Source: Oscillospiraceae bacterium | Lineage (GTDB): Bacteria > Bacillota > Clostridia > Oscillospirales > Oscillospiraceae | Reading direction: 5' to 3' | DNA: 64,000 nt | NCBI GenBank assembly: GCA_017398725.1 | Contig: JAFQFA010000017.1 | Location: 50,320 to 114,319, forward strand | Shown: positions 46,713 to 55,170 of the stretch, piece by piece | Layout: each line of letters starts with the position of its first letter | Position numbering within the stretch: the first letter of the stretch is position 1 | Notes under the pieces: generated by a model | Database searches by the model: none | The model's input: only the letters and a program-made list of their open reading frames with translations | Told to the model about the DNA's origin: nothing | Program-made: the position numbers and the translations under genes

Positions 46713-47988
46713 CCCCAGTGTCTACACCCGAAAAATCGCAGCTTTTTGCCGGATGCTCCGGTTGGAAGGACTCACCGCCGGTCCGCAGGAAACGGCGGAC
46801 GCCTGCCGGATTTTGACGGTTGTTGGCATGGAAGATCGCAGTAGGGTTAAAACAGCGCTGCGGACGGTATTTGCCAAGACCCGGGAGGAGCAGGAAACCT
46901 TTGAACGGGTGTTTGACGGCTTTTTTGTATCGGAGGAAGCCATGCGCCGTCAGGCGGAAGAGTATGCCAAACGGGAGCGGGAAATGGAGCAGGCCCGACG
47001 GCAGACGGAGGAAGAACTCCTTTTGAACGGTCAGCCTATGGACTTTGACGACCGGCAACGGGAGGCATATGCCACGATGCCGCCGGAGGAACGGCAGAAG
47101 CTGCGCAGTTTTATGGATCGGTATAAAGAAAGCGCCGCCCGAAATCCGGACCTTTACAGTAATTTTATCCATTCTGTGTTCGCCAAATCCATTTTGGAGC
47201 AACAGATGCTCATGGAGGATGCCGCGTTAGGTTGCGGCAGCGCAGATCCGGAATTGGGTCTTATGTATCGGGATATTTCCGAGTTCAAAGATACCGAGAT
47301 CCCCAAAGCGATTGCAGCCATCCAAACCGTAGCCCAGCAGATCAACGGCGAGCTGTCTGCAAAACGCAGCCGCGGCGGCCGTGGTGGCAAGCTGGACTTC
47401 CGCCGTACCATCCGTAAGGGCTTGGAGACCGGCGGCAGCTTCTACCGGCTGTCCTTCCGGAAGAAACGCCACCGGAAAAAGCGGCTGGTGATCCTATGCG
47501 ATGTGTCCGGCTCTATGGTGCAGTTTTCAGAATTTGCTCTGCGGTTTATTCAATCCCTGAACCATGCATCGGAAAGCTCCCGGATCTTCTTGTTCTCTGA
47601 GGAATTGGTGGAAGCGGATGTGTTCAGTTTGGAAAATATGGACAAGTTCCGCAGCTATGTGAAAGAATCCGGCACTTACGGCCGAGGTACGGATGTGGGT
47701 AAAGCACTGCAGAAGCTGTGCACGGCATCTCCACCGGTTTTGAACGATGCGACTACCTTGTTGGTTCTGTCGGATACCAAGACAGTGGACCTTCCCAAGG
47801 CCCTGCAGGCACTGACGGAAGCGAAACGGCTATCCGGAAGGGTGCTTTGGCTTAACCCCATTCCTGCCCATAAATGGCAGTATCTGCGCAGTGCGCAGGC
47901 TGTGGCATCTATGTGTCATATGGCAGCCTGTAACGATCTGCGGTCTCTGAGTCAGGCGTGTCGCCGATTGGCGCAGCTGCAGGATTAA
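46705..47988 (+). CDS. VWA-domain protein, CoxE-like
   Basis: 427 residues from the ATG overlapping the ATPase stop. N-terminal helical half with a charged coiled segment (about 75-125); C-terminal VWA domain with MIDAS motif CDVSGSMVQF near 265, Thr in GTYGRGTDVGKAL and LSDTKTVDL. MoxR/CoxE pairs insert metals or assemble cofactor enzymes, as in CO dehydrogenase. No client enzyme is adjacent, so the target is unknown. Ends before a terminator. Confidence 0.88.
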   Translation: MTDPSVYTRKIAAFCRMLRLEGLTAGPQETADACRILTVVGMEDRSRVKTALRTVFAKTREEQETFERVFDGFFVSEEAMRRQAEEYAKREREMEQARRQTEEELLLNGQPMDFDDRQREAYATMPPEERQKLRSFMDRYKESAARNPDLYSNFIHSVFAKSILEQQMLMEDAALGCGSADPELGLMYRDISEFKDTEIPKAIAAIQTVAQQINGELSAKRSRGGRGGKLDFRRTIRKGLETGGSFYRLSFRKKRHRKKRLVILCDVSGSMVQFSEFALRFIQSLNHASESSRIFLFSEELVEADVFSLENMDKFRSYVKESGTYGRGTDVGKALQKLCTASPPVLNDATTLLVLSDTKTVDLPKALQALTEAKRLSGRVLWLNPIPAHKWQYLRSAQAVASMCHMAACNDLRSLSQACRRLAQLQD

Positions 47989-48012
47989 AAAAGTGCATAT
48001 TTGGCAAAAATT

Positions 48013-48045
48013 ATTCCGGGTCAAAATGACCCGGAATCGTTTTTT
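48013..48045 (+). terminator. Terminator of the MoxR/VWA operon
   Basis: ATTCCGGGTCA and TGACCCGGAAT around AAA, then CG and T6; ends just before the symporter ribosome site. Confidence 0.9.
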
Positions 48046-48058
48046 GCGAGGGAATGGC

Positions 48059-49261
48059 ATGAGGAAACCAAAAATGTCTTTAACGGCACAAATCGCTTTG
48101 GGATTGGGGCTTGGCGTCGCGGTTGGTTTGTTTTTGCAGGCAAACCCCACTGTCGCCACAGATTATATCCGCCCTATCGGCACCATCTACCTGAACCTGA
48201 TCAAAACCGTGGTGGTGCCGGTGGTGGTGCTGTCCATCGTGCAAGGGGTCGTTTCTTTACAGGATATCAAAAAAGTTGGAAGCATCGGACTGGGAACGCT
48301 CCTGTTTTACCTGTGCACCACGGCCCTTGCGGTAACGGCGGGATTGGTGCTTGCCAACATTTTGAAAGTGGGGGCAGGATTCCAACTGTCTGCGGAGCAG
48401 CTTTCTTACCAAGCTGCGGATGCGCCGCCTTTTATGCAGACCCTTGTCAATATTTTTCCCTCTAATTTTCTGGAACCTATGACCGAGGGGGCGATGCTGC
48501 CGACCATTGTAATCGCCCTGTTGACCGGCTTTGGGATTATTTTAGCAGGGGAGAAGGGACAAGCCTTTTTCTGTGTAGTGGAAAGCGCAGCACAGGTGGT
48601 CTTCCGGATTATGAGCTTGATATTAGGCTTGTCCGGCATCGGCGTTTTTGCCCTGATCTGTCCGGTGGTGGCTGAAAACGGAATCCAAGTCCTGTTGCCC
48701 CTGTTAAAACTGGTTTTGGTAGCCTATATCGGATATGGGATCCACATGGCTGTGGTATATTCTGCATCTGTGGGCTTATTGGCACGGGTGCGCCCGATTG
48801 CGTTTTTTAAAGCCATGCTTCGTCCCGGCTTGGTGGCCTTTTCCAGCGCCAGCAGTGTGGCGGCACTGCCGTTTACCTTGGAGGCAGTGGAGAAGCTGGG
48901 CGGCAAAAAGGAGATTACCGGCTTTGTGCTCCCCTTGGGTGCCACGGTGAATATGGATGGCACGGCGATCTACCAAGGCGTCTGCGCCATCTTTATTGCC
49001 CAGATTTTCGGGATCTCGCTGGACTTTACCCAACAGCTGACGATTGTTCTGACGGCAACCTTGGCATCCATCGGTACAGCCGGTGTTCCCGGCGCAGGCA
49101 TGATCATGCTGGCGATGGTGCTGCAAAGTGTGGGGCTGCCGGTGGAGGGGATCGCATTGGTAGCCGGTATCGACCGGATTTTGGATATGGGCCGCACGGT
49201 GGTCAATATCACCGGCGATGCTGCCTGCGCCCTATCTATCAGCGCCCGTTATTCATCGTAG
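48059..49261 (+). CDS. Dicarboxylate/amino acid:cation symporter (DAACS family)
   Basis: 400 residues from the ATG after GAGGGA. Eight membrane helices plus two hairpins; family signatures NLIKTVVVPVVVLSIVQGVV near 45, SSASSVAALPFTLEAVEKLG near 262, PLGATVNMDGTAIYQGVCAI near 292 and GTAGVPGAGMIMLAMVLQ near 341 (the substrate/Na+ binding loops of GltP/GltPh). Imports glutamate, aspartate or C4-dicarboxylates, or Ser/Thr, with Na+ or H+. Confidence 0.92.
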   Translation: MRKPKMSLTAQIALGLGLGVAVGLFLQANPTVATDYIRPIGTIYLNLIKTVVVPVVVLSIVQGVVSLQDIKKVGSIGLGTLLFYLCTTALAVTAGLVLANILKVGAGFQLSAEQLSYQAADAPPFMQTLVNIFPSNFLEPMTEGAMLPTIVIALLTGFGIILAGEKGQAFFCVVESAAQVVFRIMSLILGLSGIGVFALICPVVAENGIQVLLPLLKLVLVAYIGYGIHMAVVYSASVGLLARVRPIAFFKAMLRPGLVAFSSASSVAALPFTLEAVEKLGGKKEITGFVLPLGATVNMDGTAIYQGVCAIFIAQIFGISLDFTQQLTIVLTATLASIGTAGVPGAGMIMLAMVLQSVGLPVEGIALVAGIDRILDMGRTVVNITGDAACALSISARYSS

Positions 49262-49285
49262 GGGAGGGGTGCAACTCCTTCTGCT

Positions 49286-49320
49286 GTCATCGCGAGGGTT
49301 CTTCGCAGCCGTGGCAATTT
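49286..49320. repeat. Short palindromic intergenic repeat, copy 2
   Basis: GTCATCGCGAGGG then CCGTGGCAATTTT: the reverse-oriented relative of the element at 23113-23147, with a diverged centre. Confidence 0.5.
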
Positions 49321-49372
49321 TGCGGAAGCCTTGACATTCCCTTTATAATAGAAGGGAAAGGAAGTGACCGGT

Positions 49373-49567
49373 ATGGCAGTTCGACTCAACGAGGACAAAG
49401 AAATGGTCCAAAGAATCAAAGAAGGCTTAAAGCGCACCGGCGGCTATTGCCCCTGCCGGCTGCAGCGGACCGAAGAGAATAAGTGCATTTGCAAGGAGTT
49501 CCGGGAGCAGATTGCCGACCCGGATTTCAAGGGTTATTGCCATTGTTTGCTCTACTACAAGGATTGA
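49373..49567 (+). CDS. Ferredoxin-thioredoxin reductase catalytic-chain-like small protein
   Basis: 64 residues from the ATG; AGGAAG upstream. Three cysteine pairs CPC, CIC and CHC (YCPCRLQRT, NKCICKEF, GYCHCLLYY) are the 4Fe-4S plus redox disulfide pattern of the FTR catalytic chain, here compact as in strict anaerobes. Would reduce thioredoxins or other disulfides with electrons from ferredoxin. No thioredoxin gene is adjacent. Confidence 0.85.
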   Translation: MAVRLNEDKEMVQRIKEGLKRTGGYCPCRLQRTEENKCICKEFREQIADPDFKGYCHCLLYYKD

Positions 49568-49599
49568 CAGATTTATTTTGAAAAAGGCGAAAAAAGTGG

Positions 49600-49628
49600 T
49601 TGACAAACGAAGTCCTCTGTGATACTAT
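49600..49628 (+). promoter_or_regulatory. Promoter of tRNA-Leu
   Basis: TTGACA, 17 bp, TACTAT; 30 bp before the mature tRNA 5' end. Confidence 0.75.
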
Positions 49629-49658
49629 GTTGTGGCGTTGAACGACGTAGCAATATAT

Positions 49659-49746
49659 GCGCGAGTGGTGGAATTGGTAGACTCGCTAGATTCAGGTTCT
49701 AGTGTTCACTGCGGACGTGCGGGTTCAAGTCCCGCCTCGCGCACCA
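49659..49746 (+). tRNA. tRNA-Leu (anticodon CAG)
   Basis: 88 nt with the long variable arm of leucine tRNAs: acceptor GCGCGAG with CTCGCGC, anticodon stem CTAGA/TCTAG with loop TTCAGGT giving CAG, T-loop TTCAAGT, encoded CCA. Reads CTG codons, the major Leu codon of the chromosome genes here. Confidence 0.95.
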
Positions 49747-49748
49747 AA
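49724..49748 (+). repeat. Direct repeat at the tRNA-Leu 3' end (attL-like)
   Basis: 25 bp spanning the T-loop to just past CCA (TTCAAGTCCCGC...GCACCAAA), identical to 54197-54221. Such duplications are made when an element integrates into a tRNA 3' end. Confidence 0.7.
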
Positions 49749-49777
49749 GAGACAGCTGAAAGGCTGTCTCTTTTTTT
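49747..49777 (+). terminator. Terminator of tRNA-Leu
   Basis: GAGACAGC and GCTGTCTC stem, then T7. Confidence 0.9.
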
Positions 49778-49807
49778 GTCAGTCGATCCTGCCCAAAACG
49801 GCTAAAG

Positions 49808-49849
49808 CCCCTGGATTCCCATCAAAACGGGAACCCAGGGGTATTTTTT
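49808..49849. terminator. Second hairpin after tRNA-Leu
   Basis: CCCCTGG and CCAGGGG (or close) with inner TTCCC/GGGAA, then a T-run on the plus strand. Confidence 0.7.
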
Positions 49850-49935
49850 GTTTCTTTCAGCACAGACAGATCCATTTGCAACCATTTCCATCCATTTCCG
49901 TCGACCTCGCCGCCCAGCTGCCGCCCAGCCGACAA

Positions 49936-49993
49936 AATCAAGGTTGTTTTATTATAAATTAACCTTGATTCTGATGTGATTGAGTGATACAAT
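49936..49993 (+). promoter_or_regulatory. Promoter of the BspA/Fn3 gene overlapped by an inverted repeat
   Basis: TTGATT (49965-49970), 17 bp, TACAAT (49988-49993). The -35 is inside the right arm of a perfect inverted repeat AATCAAGGTT / AACCTTGATT (49936-49970, 15-bp centre), a likely operator. Confidence 0.6.
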
Positions 49994-49999
49994 GATTGT

Positions 50000-50142
50000 G
50001 CGACACAGTTTAATATTTCTCCTGGCAGGCATACTTTTGGTAAAAATGTATGCCTGGTCGTCATACCCTGCTGGGAGTGAACTGTGTCGCAACAGGACCG
50101 GACTGCGTTTTTCAGTGCGTAGTCTCGGCTACGCACTTTTTT
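50000..50142 (+). ncRNA. Structured leader RNA with internal terminator before the BspA/Fn3 gene
   Basis: Starts where transcription should begin. GCGACACAGTT (50000-50010) pairs with AACTGTGTCGC (50080-50090). Inside, CTCCTGGCAGG (50019-50029) can pair with CCTGCTGGGAG (50067-50077), and CATAC with GTATG. A terminator hairpin GTGCGTAG/CTACGCAC plus T6 ends at 50142, before the ribosome site. That architecture suits a riboswitch or attenuator; it matches no class I can recall. Confidence 0.55.
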
Positions 50143-50160
50143 ATTAAGGAGGGACTCTTT

Positions 50161-53100
50161 ATGAAGCAAAATAAGCGCGTTTCTACCTGCGTGCTGATTT
50201 GGGTACTGGTGGCAGCGGCACTGTTTGTGCTGCCTGCACAGGTCCGTGCAGAGACTGTTACCGAATCCCAAACCCAGATGGAAACCTTCGTAGAAGGGGA
50301 TTACACCTATACGGTGGACAAGGAAGAGGCAACGATCATTTCCTGCGCAACTTCCGTTGCGGGTGAAGTTGTTGTTCCTGAAAGGCTGGGCGGTTTTCCG
50401 GTGGTTGAGATTGCTGAAAAGGCCTTTGCCGGTTGCAGCGGCATTACGCAGCTTACCGTGCCGGATTGTGTCCGGCATATTGGTCTGGCTGCCTTTACCG
50501 GTTGCGGTAATATCACATCCATGACGATTCCCTTTGTGGGCGAAAGTCGCAAGACCTCTAACGATACATATCAATATCCCTTCGGTTACATTTTCGGCAC
50601 AGAAGGATATACTGGCGGTGTTCAGACCATGCAGTATTACATCGCTGACAGGCTTGGTAGCGCGACATTTGCTTATTATAGGATCCCCAGAGCACTGAAA
50701 GAGGTCACTGTCACCGGCGGACATCTTTTATACAGTGCTTTTGACAGCTGTGCAAATATCACCACGATCACATTGGGGGACGGTGTGGCGAGCATCGGCG
50801 CAGGGGCCTTTGATGGTTGCTCCAAGCTGGCAGAGATCAATATTGGCCGCGGAGTCAAAGGTATTGCCGGCCGTGCCTTCAGTAATTGTGATAAATTGAC
50901 ATCCATTGTGATTCCGGAGAATGTGACCGACATCTCCTCTGATGCTTTTTTCAATTGCAGCAACCTGAACGGCATTTGGGTCAGCGACAATAATCCGACC
51001 TATTCCAGCGACCAATACGGTGTGCTGTTTAATAAGGATCAAACTCGTTTGATTGCAGCGCCAAAAACTTTGGCCAGTTACACCATTGAGGATCATGTGC
51101 AGGTTATTGGAAAGCAGGCGTTCCGGTCTTGCTATGATCTGAAAGAACTGACCATGGGTACCGGTGTTCAAACCATTGAAGAAGATGCGTTCATGCAGTG
51201 CTATCTGGACGAACTGCGCATTAAAGATATTTACGCATGGTGGAAGGTGTGCCCACTGGACGGTTTTGGAGATCCTGTGGTCAGCGCGTCATGGGTACAT
51301 CTCGTGGATCAGAACGGTACGGAAATTACCGAATTTACGGTGGATCCTTCTGTGAAAGAGATCCCTGAAAGCGGATTCTGGAACTGTAAAGGACTAACGG
51401 AGATCACAATTTCCAATGGCGTGGAGAAAATCGGCTACAATGCGTTTTATAACTGCGAAGGACTTGTGGAAATAATAATCCCGGACAGTGTGCAGCATAT
51501 CGGCAGCTATGCTTTTGAAAATTGCACAGCCCTGACAACTGTGACCTTCGGTAAAGGCCTGCGCAGCTCGGATGGCAGTATGTTTGAGGGCTGTACGTCG
51601 CTGATGGACCTGCATATTTCCGATCTGGCAAGCTGGTGTCAGGCGGAACTGTATACAGATTTTGAATATTCCGGCCATCTGTACCTGAATGGCAAAATCC
51701 TGACGAAGCTGGTCATTCCCGACGGGATCACAAAAATCGGTGCCTGCGCATTTTCAAACTGCACCCAGTTGACCAGTATTTCGATTCCCAAAGGTGCCAA
51801 AATTATCGGTGAAAGCGCATTTCGTGGATGTACCGGCGTTAGCAGCGTTATCATTCCCAGCGGCGTCACTGAAATTGGAGATTTCGCCTTTGCAAACTGC
51901 ACAGCAATGACGAAGCTGACCTTGCCGGCAGGTTTAAAGGATGTTGGCTTGGGCGCGTTTCGTGAGTGTACTTCCTTGCGGGAAGTAGTGATCCCCTCCG
52001 GTATGAAAGCCGTGGAAACAGACATGTTTGACGGATGCACGTCTTTGAAGGCGGTGTATATTCCCAAGTCTGTAACTTCCATTCGAAACGGTGCGTTTAG
52101 GGGCTGTTCTGCCATTACCGATGTGTACTACGCAGATTCAAGAGCAAACTGGACGGGTGTGGACATTGATTACGGAAATAATTTCCTGAAAGAAGCAACC
52201 ATCCATTATAACCACAAAAGTTCCACAAATGTATCCAAACTTGTGGCACCGGTGGTAGAACTTACCTATGATGCACAGGAAGATATCACGCTCCTAACTT
52301 GGGAGATCGTGCCGGGAGCGGACCGGTATGATGTATACCGTGCTACCAGTAAGTCTGGCTCCTATAAGAAAGTTGCGGCGGCGGAAACGGAAAGCTGGCA
52401 GGATACAACGGCCGCAGCCGGCAATATCTATTATTATAAAGTCAAAGCAGTCTGCGTTGCGGATAGCGGCCTGAACAGTGGCTATAGCAATATTGCTTCT
52501 GTGGTCCGCAAATGCGCTGTTCCGGAACTTGGCGTTGCTAACAATACTTCCGGCAAGCCGATGCTGACATGGGAGAAGATCAGCGGCGCTAAGAAGTATA
52601 CGATCTACCGGGCAACCTCTGAAACCGGCAAGTACAGCAAGCTGACAACCACAACAAAGGCAACTTACACCGATTCCAAGGCCAAGGCTGGTACGACTTA
52701 TTTCTACAAGATCGTTGCCAACGCATCCAAGAGTACTTATAACTCTGGCTATAGCAACATCGTGTCCTGCGGTGTGATCTGCGGCACACCTTCTGTCACC
52801 GTCAAGATCGACACCAACACCGGCAAACCCAGCCTGTCTTGGGGCAAGGTGGACGGCGCTGCCAAGTATGCCATTTACCGTGACGGGGAACTGCTGACTA
52901 CTGTGACTGGGACGACCTATGCGGATACCTCCGCAGCCATCGATACCCGCTACAGCTATGCTGTGCAAGCACTGGGCAAAACCGAGGCATTAAACGGCAA
53001 CCTCTCCAAGGAAGTTTCCACAACCTCCGGCATTGCAAAGCCTGCCGTGAAGGGCAGTATTGACGCTGCTTCCGGTAAGCCTGTGCTGACATGGAGCGCG

Positions 53101-54090
53101 GTGGAGGGCGCGGTCAAGTACGAAATCTACCGCTCCACCAAGTCCAGTAAGTCTTATAAGCTGGTTGATACAGAAGAAACCCTCAGCTATGAGGATGTTT
53201 CCGTTTCCGCAGGCAAGACCTATTACTACAAGGTCAAGGCTATCGGCGCTGTCAGCAAGAGTGCGGACAGTAGCTATGTGAAGCTCACCGGCAAATGTGC
53301 AACACCGGCAATCGAGGTAACAGCCAGCGAAAGCAGCGGCAAACCGGTGCTTAGCTGGGAGAAGATCAGCGGAGCCAAGAAGTACACCGTTTATCGTGCA
53401 ACCTCCGAAACCGGTAAGTATACTAAGCTGGGTACTACCACCAAGCTGACCTATACCGACAGTAAGGCATCTGCCGGAACTGTGTACTTCTATAAGATCT
53501 TTGCCAACGCATCTTCCAGCAAGTATAATTCCGGCTACAGCAACATTCTTTCCTGCGGTGTCAACTGCGGCGCGCCTGCAGTAAAGGTGAGCCTGAATGC
53601 ATCCGGCAAGCCGGTTCTGTCCTGGAGCAAGATCAACGGCGCGGTCAAGTATGAGATCTACCTGCTGGGCGGCGAGGACTATGTGGTATTGGGTACGATC
53701 ACCGGAACCACATGGACGGACGATTCCTGCGCCCCCGGTGAAGGTCGCTACTACGGTGTCCGCGCCATTGCCTCCAAGGAAGCCTATAACAGTGAGGTTA
53801 GTGAGCCTGTCTTTGGCAGAGGTACTTGCGCTACCCCCAAGATCACCGGCAAGGTAGGCGCAAACAAGAAGCCTGTGATCGCATGGGGCGAGGTAGAGAG
53901 CGCAACCAAGTACATCATCTATCGGTCTACCAGCAAGTCCAAGGGCTATAAGGTCATCGATGAGACGGAAACCCTCGGCTTCGAAGACCTGACCGCCAAG
54001 AAGGGCAAGACCTATTACTATAAGGTGGTTGCGGTGGGCAACGGTTTTGAAAGCGCCCAGAGCAGCTATGCGAAAGTAAAGAGCAAGTAA
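50161..54090 (+). CDS. Large secreted protein with BspA-type leucine-rich repeats and Fn3 domains
   Basis: 1309 residues from the ATG after AAGGAGGG. Signal peptide with cleavage after VRA (residue 30). Residues about 60-690 are BspA-type LRR_5 repeats (for example AFAGCSGITQLTVPDCVRHI), many with C/N ladder positions. Residues about 705-1309 are roughly seven fibronectin type III-like units recurring as GKPVLSWEKISGAKKYTIYR. No LPxTG motif or wall-anchoring domain; it ends KVKSK, so it may be released or held non-covalently. LRR/Fn3 proteins bind host or fibre surfaces. Flanked by a duplicated tRNA-Leu end, hence possibly acquired. Confidence 0.92.
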   Translation: MKQNKRVSTCVLIWVLVAAALFVLPAQVRAETVTESQTQMETFVEGDYTYTVDKEEATIISCATSVAGEVVVPERLGGFPVVEIAEKAFAGCSGITQLTVPDCVRHIGLAAFTGCGNITSMTIPFVGESRKTSNDTYQYPFGYIFGTEGYTGGVQTMQYYIADRLGSATFAYYRIPRALKEVTVTGGHLLYSAFDSCANITTITLGDGVASIGAGAFDGCSKLAEINIGRGVKGIAGRAFSNCDKLTSIVIPENVTDISSDAFFNCSNLNGIWVSDNNPTYSSDQYGVLFNKDQTRLIAAPKTLASYTIEDHVQVIGKQAFRSCYDLKELTMGTGVQTIEEDAFMQCYLDELRIKDIYAWWKVCPLDGFGDPVVSASWVHLVDQNGTEITEFTVDPSVKEIPESGFWNCKGLTEITISNGVEKIGYNAFYNCEGLVEIIIPDSVQHIGSYAFENCTALTTVTFGKGLRSSDGSMFEGCTSLMDLHISDLASWCQAELYTDFEYSGHLYLNGKILTKLVIPDGITKIGACAFSNCTQLTSISIPKGAKIIGESAFRGCTGVSSVIIPSGVTEIGDFAFANCTAMTKLTLPAGLKDVGLGAFRECTSLREVVIPSGMKAVETDMFDGCTSLKAVYIPKSVTSIRNGAFRGCSAITDVYYADSRANWTGVDIDYGNNFLKEATIHYNHKSSTNVSKLVAPVVELTYDAQEDITLLTWEIVPGADRYDVYRATSKSGSYKKVAAAETESWQDTTAAAGNIYYYKVKAVCVADSGLNSGYSNIASVVRKCAVPELGVANNTSGKPMLTWEKISGAKKYTIYRATSETGKYSKLTTTTKATYTDSKAKAGTTYFYKIVANASKSTYNSGYSNIVSCGVICGTPSVTVKIDTNTGKPSLSWGKVDGAAKYAIYRDGELLTTVTGTTYADTSAAIDTRYSYAVQALGKTEALNGNLSKEVSTTSGIAKPAVKGSIDAASGKPVLTWSAVEGAVKYEIYRSTKSSKSYKLVDTEETLSYEDVSVSAGKTYYYKVKAIGAVSKSADSSYVKLTGKCATPAIEVTASESSGKPVLSWEKISGAKKYTVYRATSETGKYTKLGTTTKLTYTDSKASAGTVYFYKIFANASSSKYNSGYSNILSCGVNCGAPAVKVSLNASGKPVLSWSKINGAVKYEIYLLGGEDYVVLGTITGTTWTDDSCAPGEGRYYGVRAIASKEAYNSEVSEPVFGRGTCATPKITGKVGANKKPVIAWGEVESATKYIIYRSTSKSKGYKVIDETETLGFEDLTAKKGKTYYYKVVAVGNGFESAQSSYAKVKSK

Positions 54091-54196
54091 TCGCAAATCT
54101 TACCCTGAAACCCCGTCGTCCACTGGTCGGCGGTTGGTGAGAGGATCACCGTTTCTGCAGACGATGTGGACTTTATCACCGGTTTCGACCGAAAGC

Positions 54197-54221
54197 TTCA
54201 AGTCCCGCCTCGCGCACCAAA
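54197..54221 (+). repeat. Direct repeat of the tRNA-Leu 3' end (attR-like)
   Basis: Identical over 25 bp to 49724-49748. No tRNA body precedes it: the bases before the T-loop cannot form the T-stem. It therefore looks like the far boundary of an insertion at tRNA-Leu. The 100 bp before it (after the BspA stop) hold no gene. Confidence 0.7.
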
Positions 54222-54223
54222 AG

Positions 54224-54255
54224 AAAGCAGACCTTCGGGTCTGCTTTTTCTTTTT
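54224..54255 (+). terminator. Terminator next to the attR-like repeat
   Basis: AAAGCAGACC and GGGTCTGCTTT around TTC, then T-run. May be the original tRNA-Leu terminator displaced by the insertion. Confidence 0.8.
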
Positions 54256-54364
54256 GGTTGAGAATAACGATACCGGGCAAACCTTAAACAAACCTTAATG
54301 CCTGCATAATGGGGAATGTGGTATAATTTGTCACATAACGGCGTAAAAGCCAAAAGAAAGGCAG

Positions 54365-55123
54365 ATGGCTATGAAAGCGTTTTTCGCATGGCTGTTCAGC
54401 GAGCATAATTCCAATCTGCAGATCGGCCTGTTTGACCGGTGGCATTTTTTCTATCTATTTATCGTCTTTGGCGGCACATTGCTGCTGTCGGTTTTAGGCA
54501 GAAAAAAGCCGGCTTTGAAAAAGAAATTCCTACCACTGATGGCTTATCTGACAGTCGGTCTGTACGCTATCGACTTTTTTATCATGCCCCTGTCCGATAG
54601 CTACGGAGGTAGCATCAGCGCCTATAAGCTGCCGTTTAACATCTGTACCATTATGGCGGTGCTTGTGCCCTTTGTGCAGTTCAATTCAAAATTTAACCGG
54701 ATTAAACAACCGGTGGCGGTGCTTTCCATCGCATCGAGCCTAATGTGGATGTGCTACCCCGGTACGGCATTAGGCGGTCAGCCGCCCTTTTGCTACATTA
54801 TTTTCCAGACCTTTATGTACCATGGCTTCTTGTTTTGCTGGGGCGTGCTGAATCTGGCGTACGGCGAGGTGGCGCTGCATTTTAAAAAGATCTGGAAAGA
54901 GCTTGTTGGGATTTTGATGATCTTTGTGTGGGCGTCCTTTGGTAACGCGGTGTATGACCGGGGATACAACTGGTTCTTTATTGAATCCAGTATTTTTCCG
55001 TTCCTGTCGGATGCGGTCATGCCCATTGCGGTGGTGGTCAGTGTATTCGGTGTCTGCGTCGTGATCTATTGCGCCTATTACGGATTGCAGGCGCTGTTGC
55101 GCAAGAAAACAGCTGTAAAATAA
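54365..55123 (+). CDS. YwaF/TMEM164-like membrane protein
   Basis: 252 residues (an ATG two codons later is also possible). About seven hydrophobic segments, beginning after FDRWHFFYLFIVFGGTLLLS; the pattern with short loops and PFNICTIMAVLVPFVQF matches the YwaF (TIGR02206) family of integral membrane proteins of unknown role. Terminator follows immediately and is shared with the DUF975 gene on the other strand. Confidence 0.75.
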   Translation: MAMKAFFAWLFSEHNSNLQIGLFDRWHFFYLFIVFGGTLLLSVLGRKKPALKKKFLPLMAYLTVGLYAIDFFIMPLSDSYGGSISAYKLPFNICTIMAVLVPFVQFNSKFNRIKQPVAVLSIASSLMWMCYPGTALGGQPPFCYIIFQTFMYHGFLFCWGVLNLAYGEVALHFKKIWKELVGILMIFVWASFGNAVYDRGYNWFFIESSIFPFLSDAVMPIAVVVSVFGVCVVIYCAYYGLQALLRKKTAVK

Positions 55124-55157
55124 AAAGTAGCGGTATCCCGAAGGATACCGCTACTTT
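55124..55157. terminator. Bidirectional terminator
   Basis: AAAGTAGCGGTATCC and GGATACCGCTACTTT, perfect 15-bp stem with a tetraloop, between convergent genes. Confidence 0.9.
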
Positions 55158-55170
55158 ATTTGTTTAGAAA

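Noticed and set aside
52500-54060. Regularly spaced similar segments that might suggest a CRISPR array
   Set aside because: The similar segments are protein-coding Fn3 units in frame at about 270 bp spacing, not short palindromic repeats with spacers. No cas gene is present in the window.
52294-54096. Minus-strand frames under the BspA/Fn3 gene
   Set aside because: Same reason: periodic shadows of the Fn3 repeats.
54100-54220. A second tRNA-Leu ending at 54219
   Set aside because: Only the last 25 bp match; the preceding bases cannot form a T-stem, anticodon arm or acceptor stem. Treated as an attachment-site duplication.
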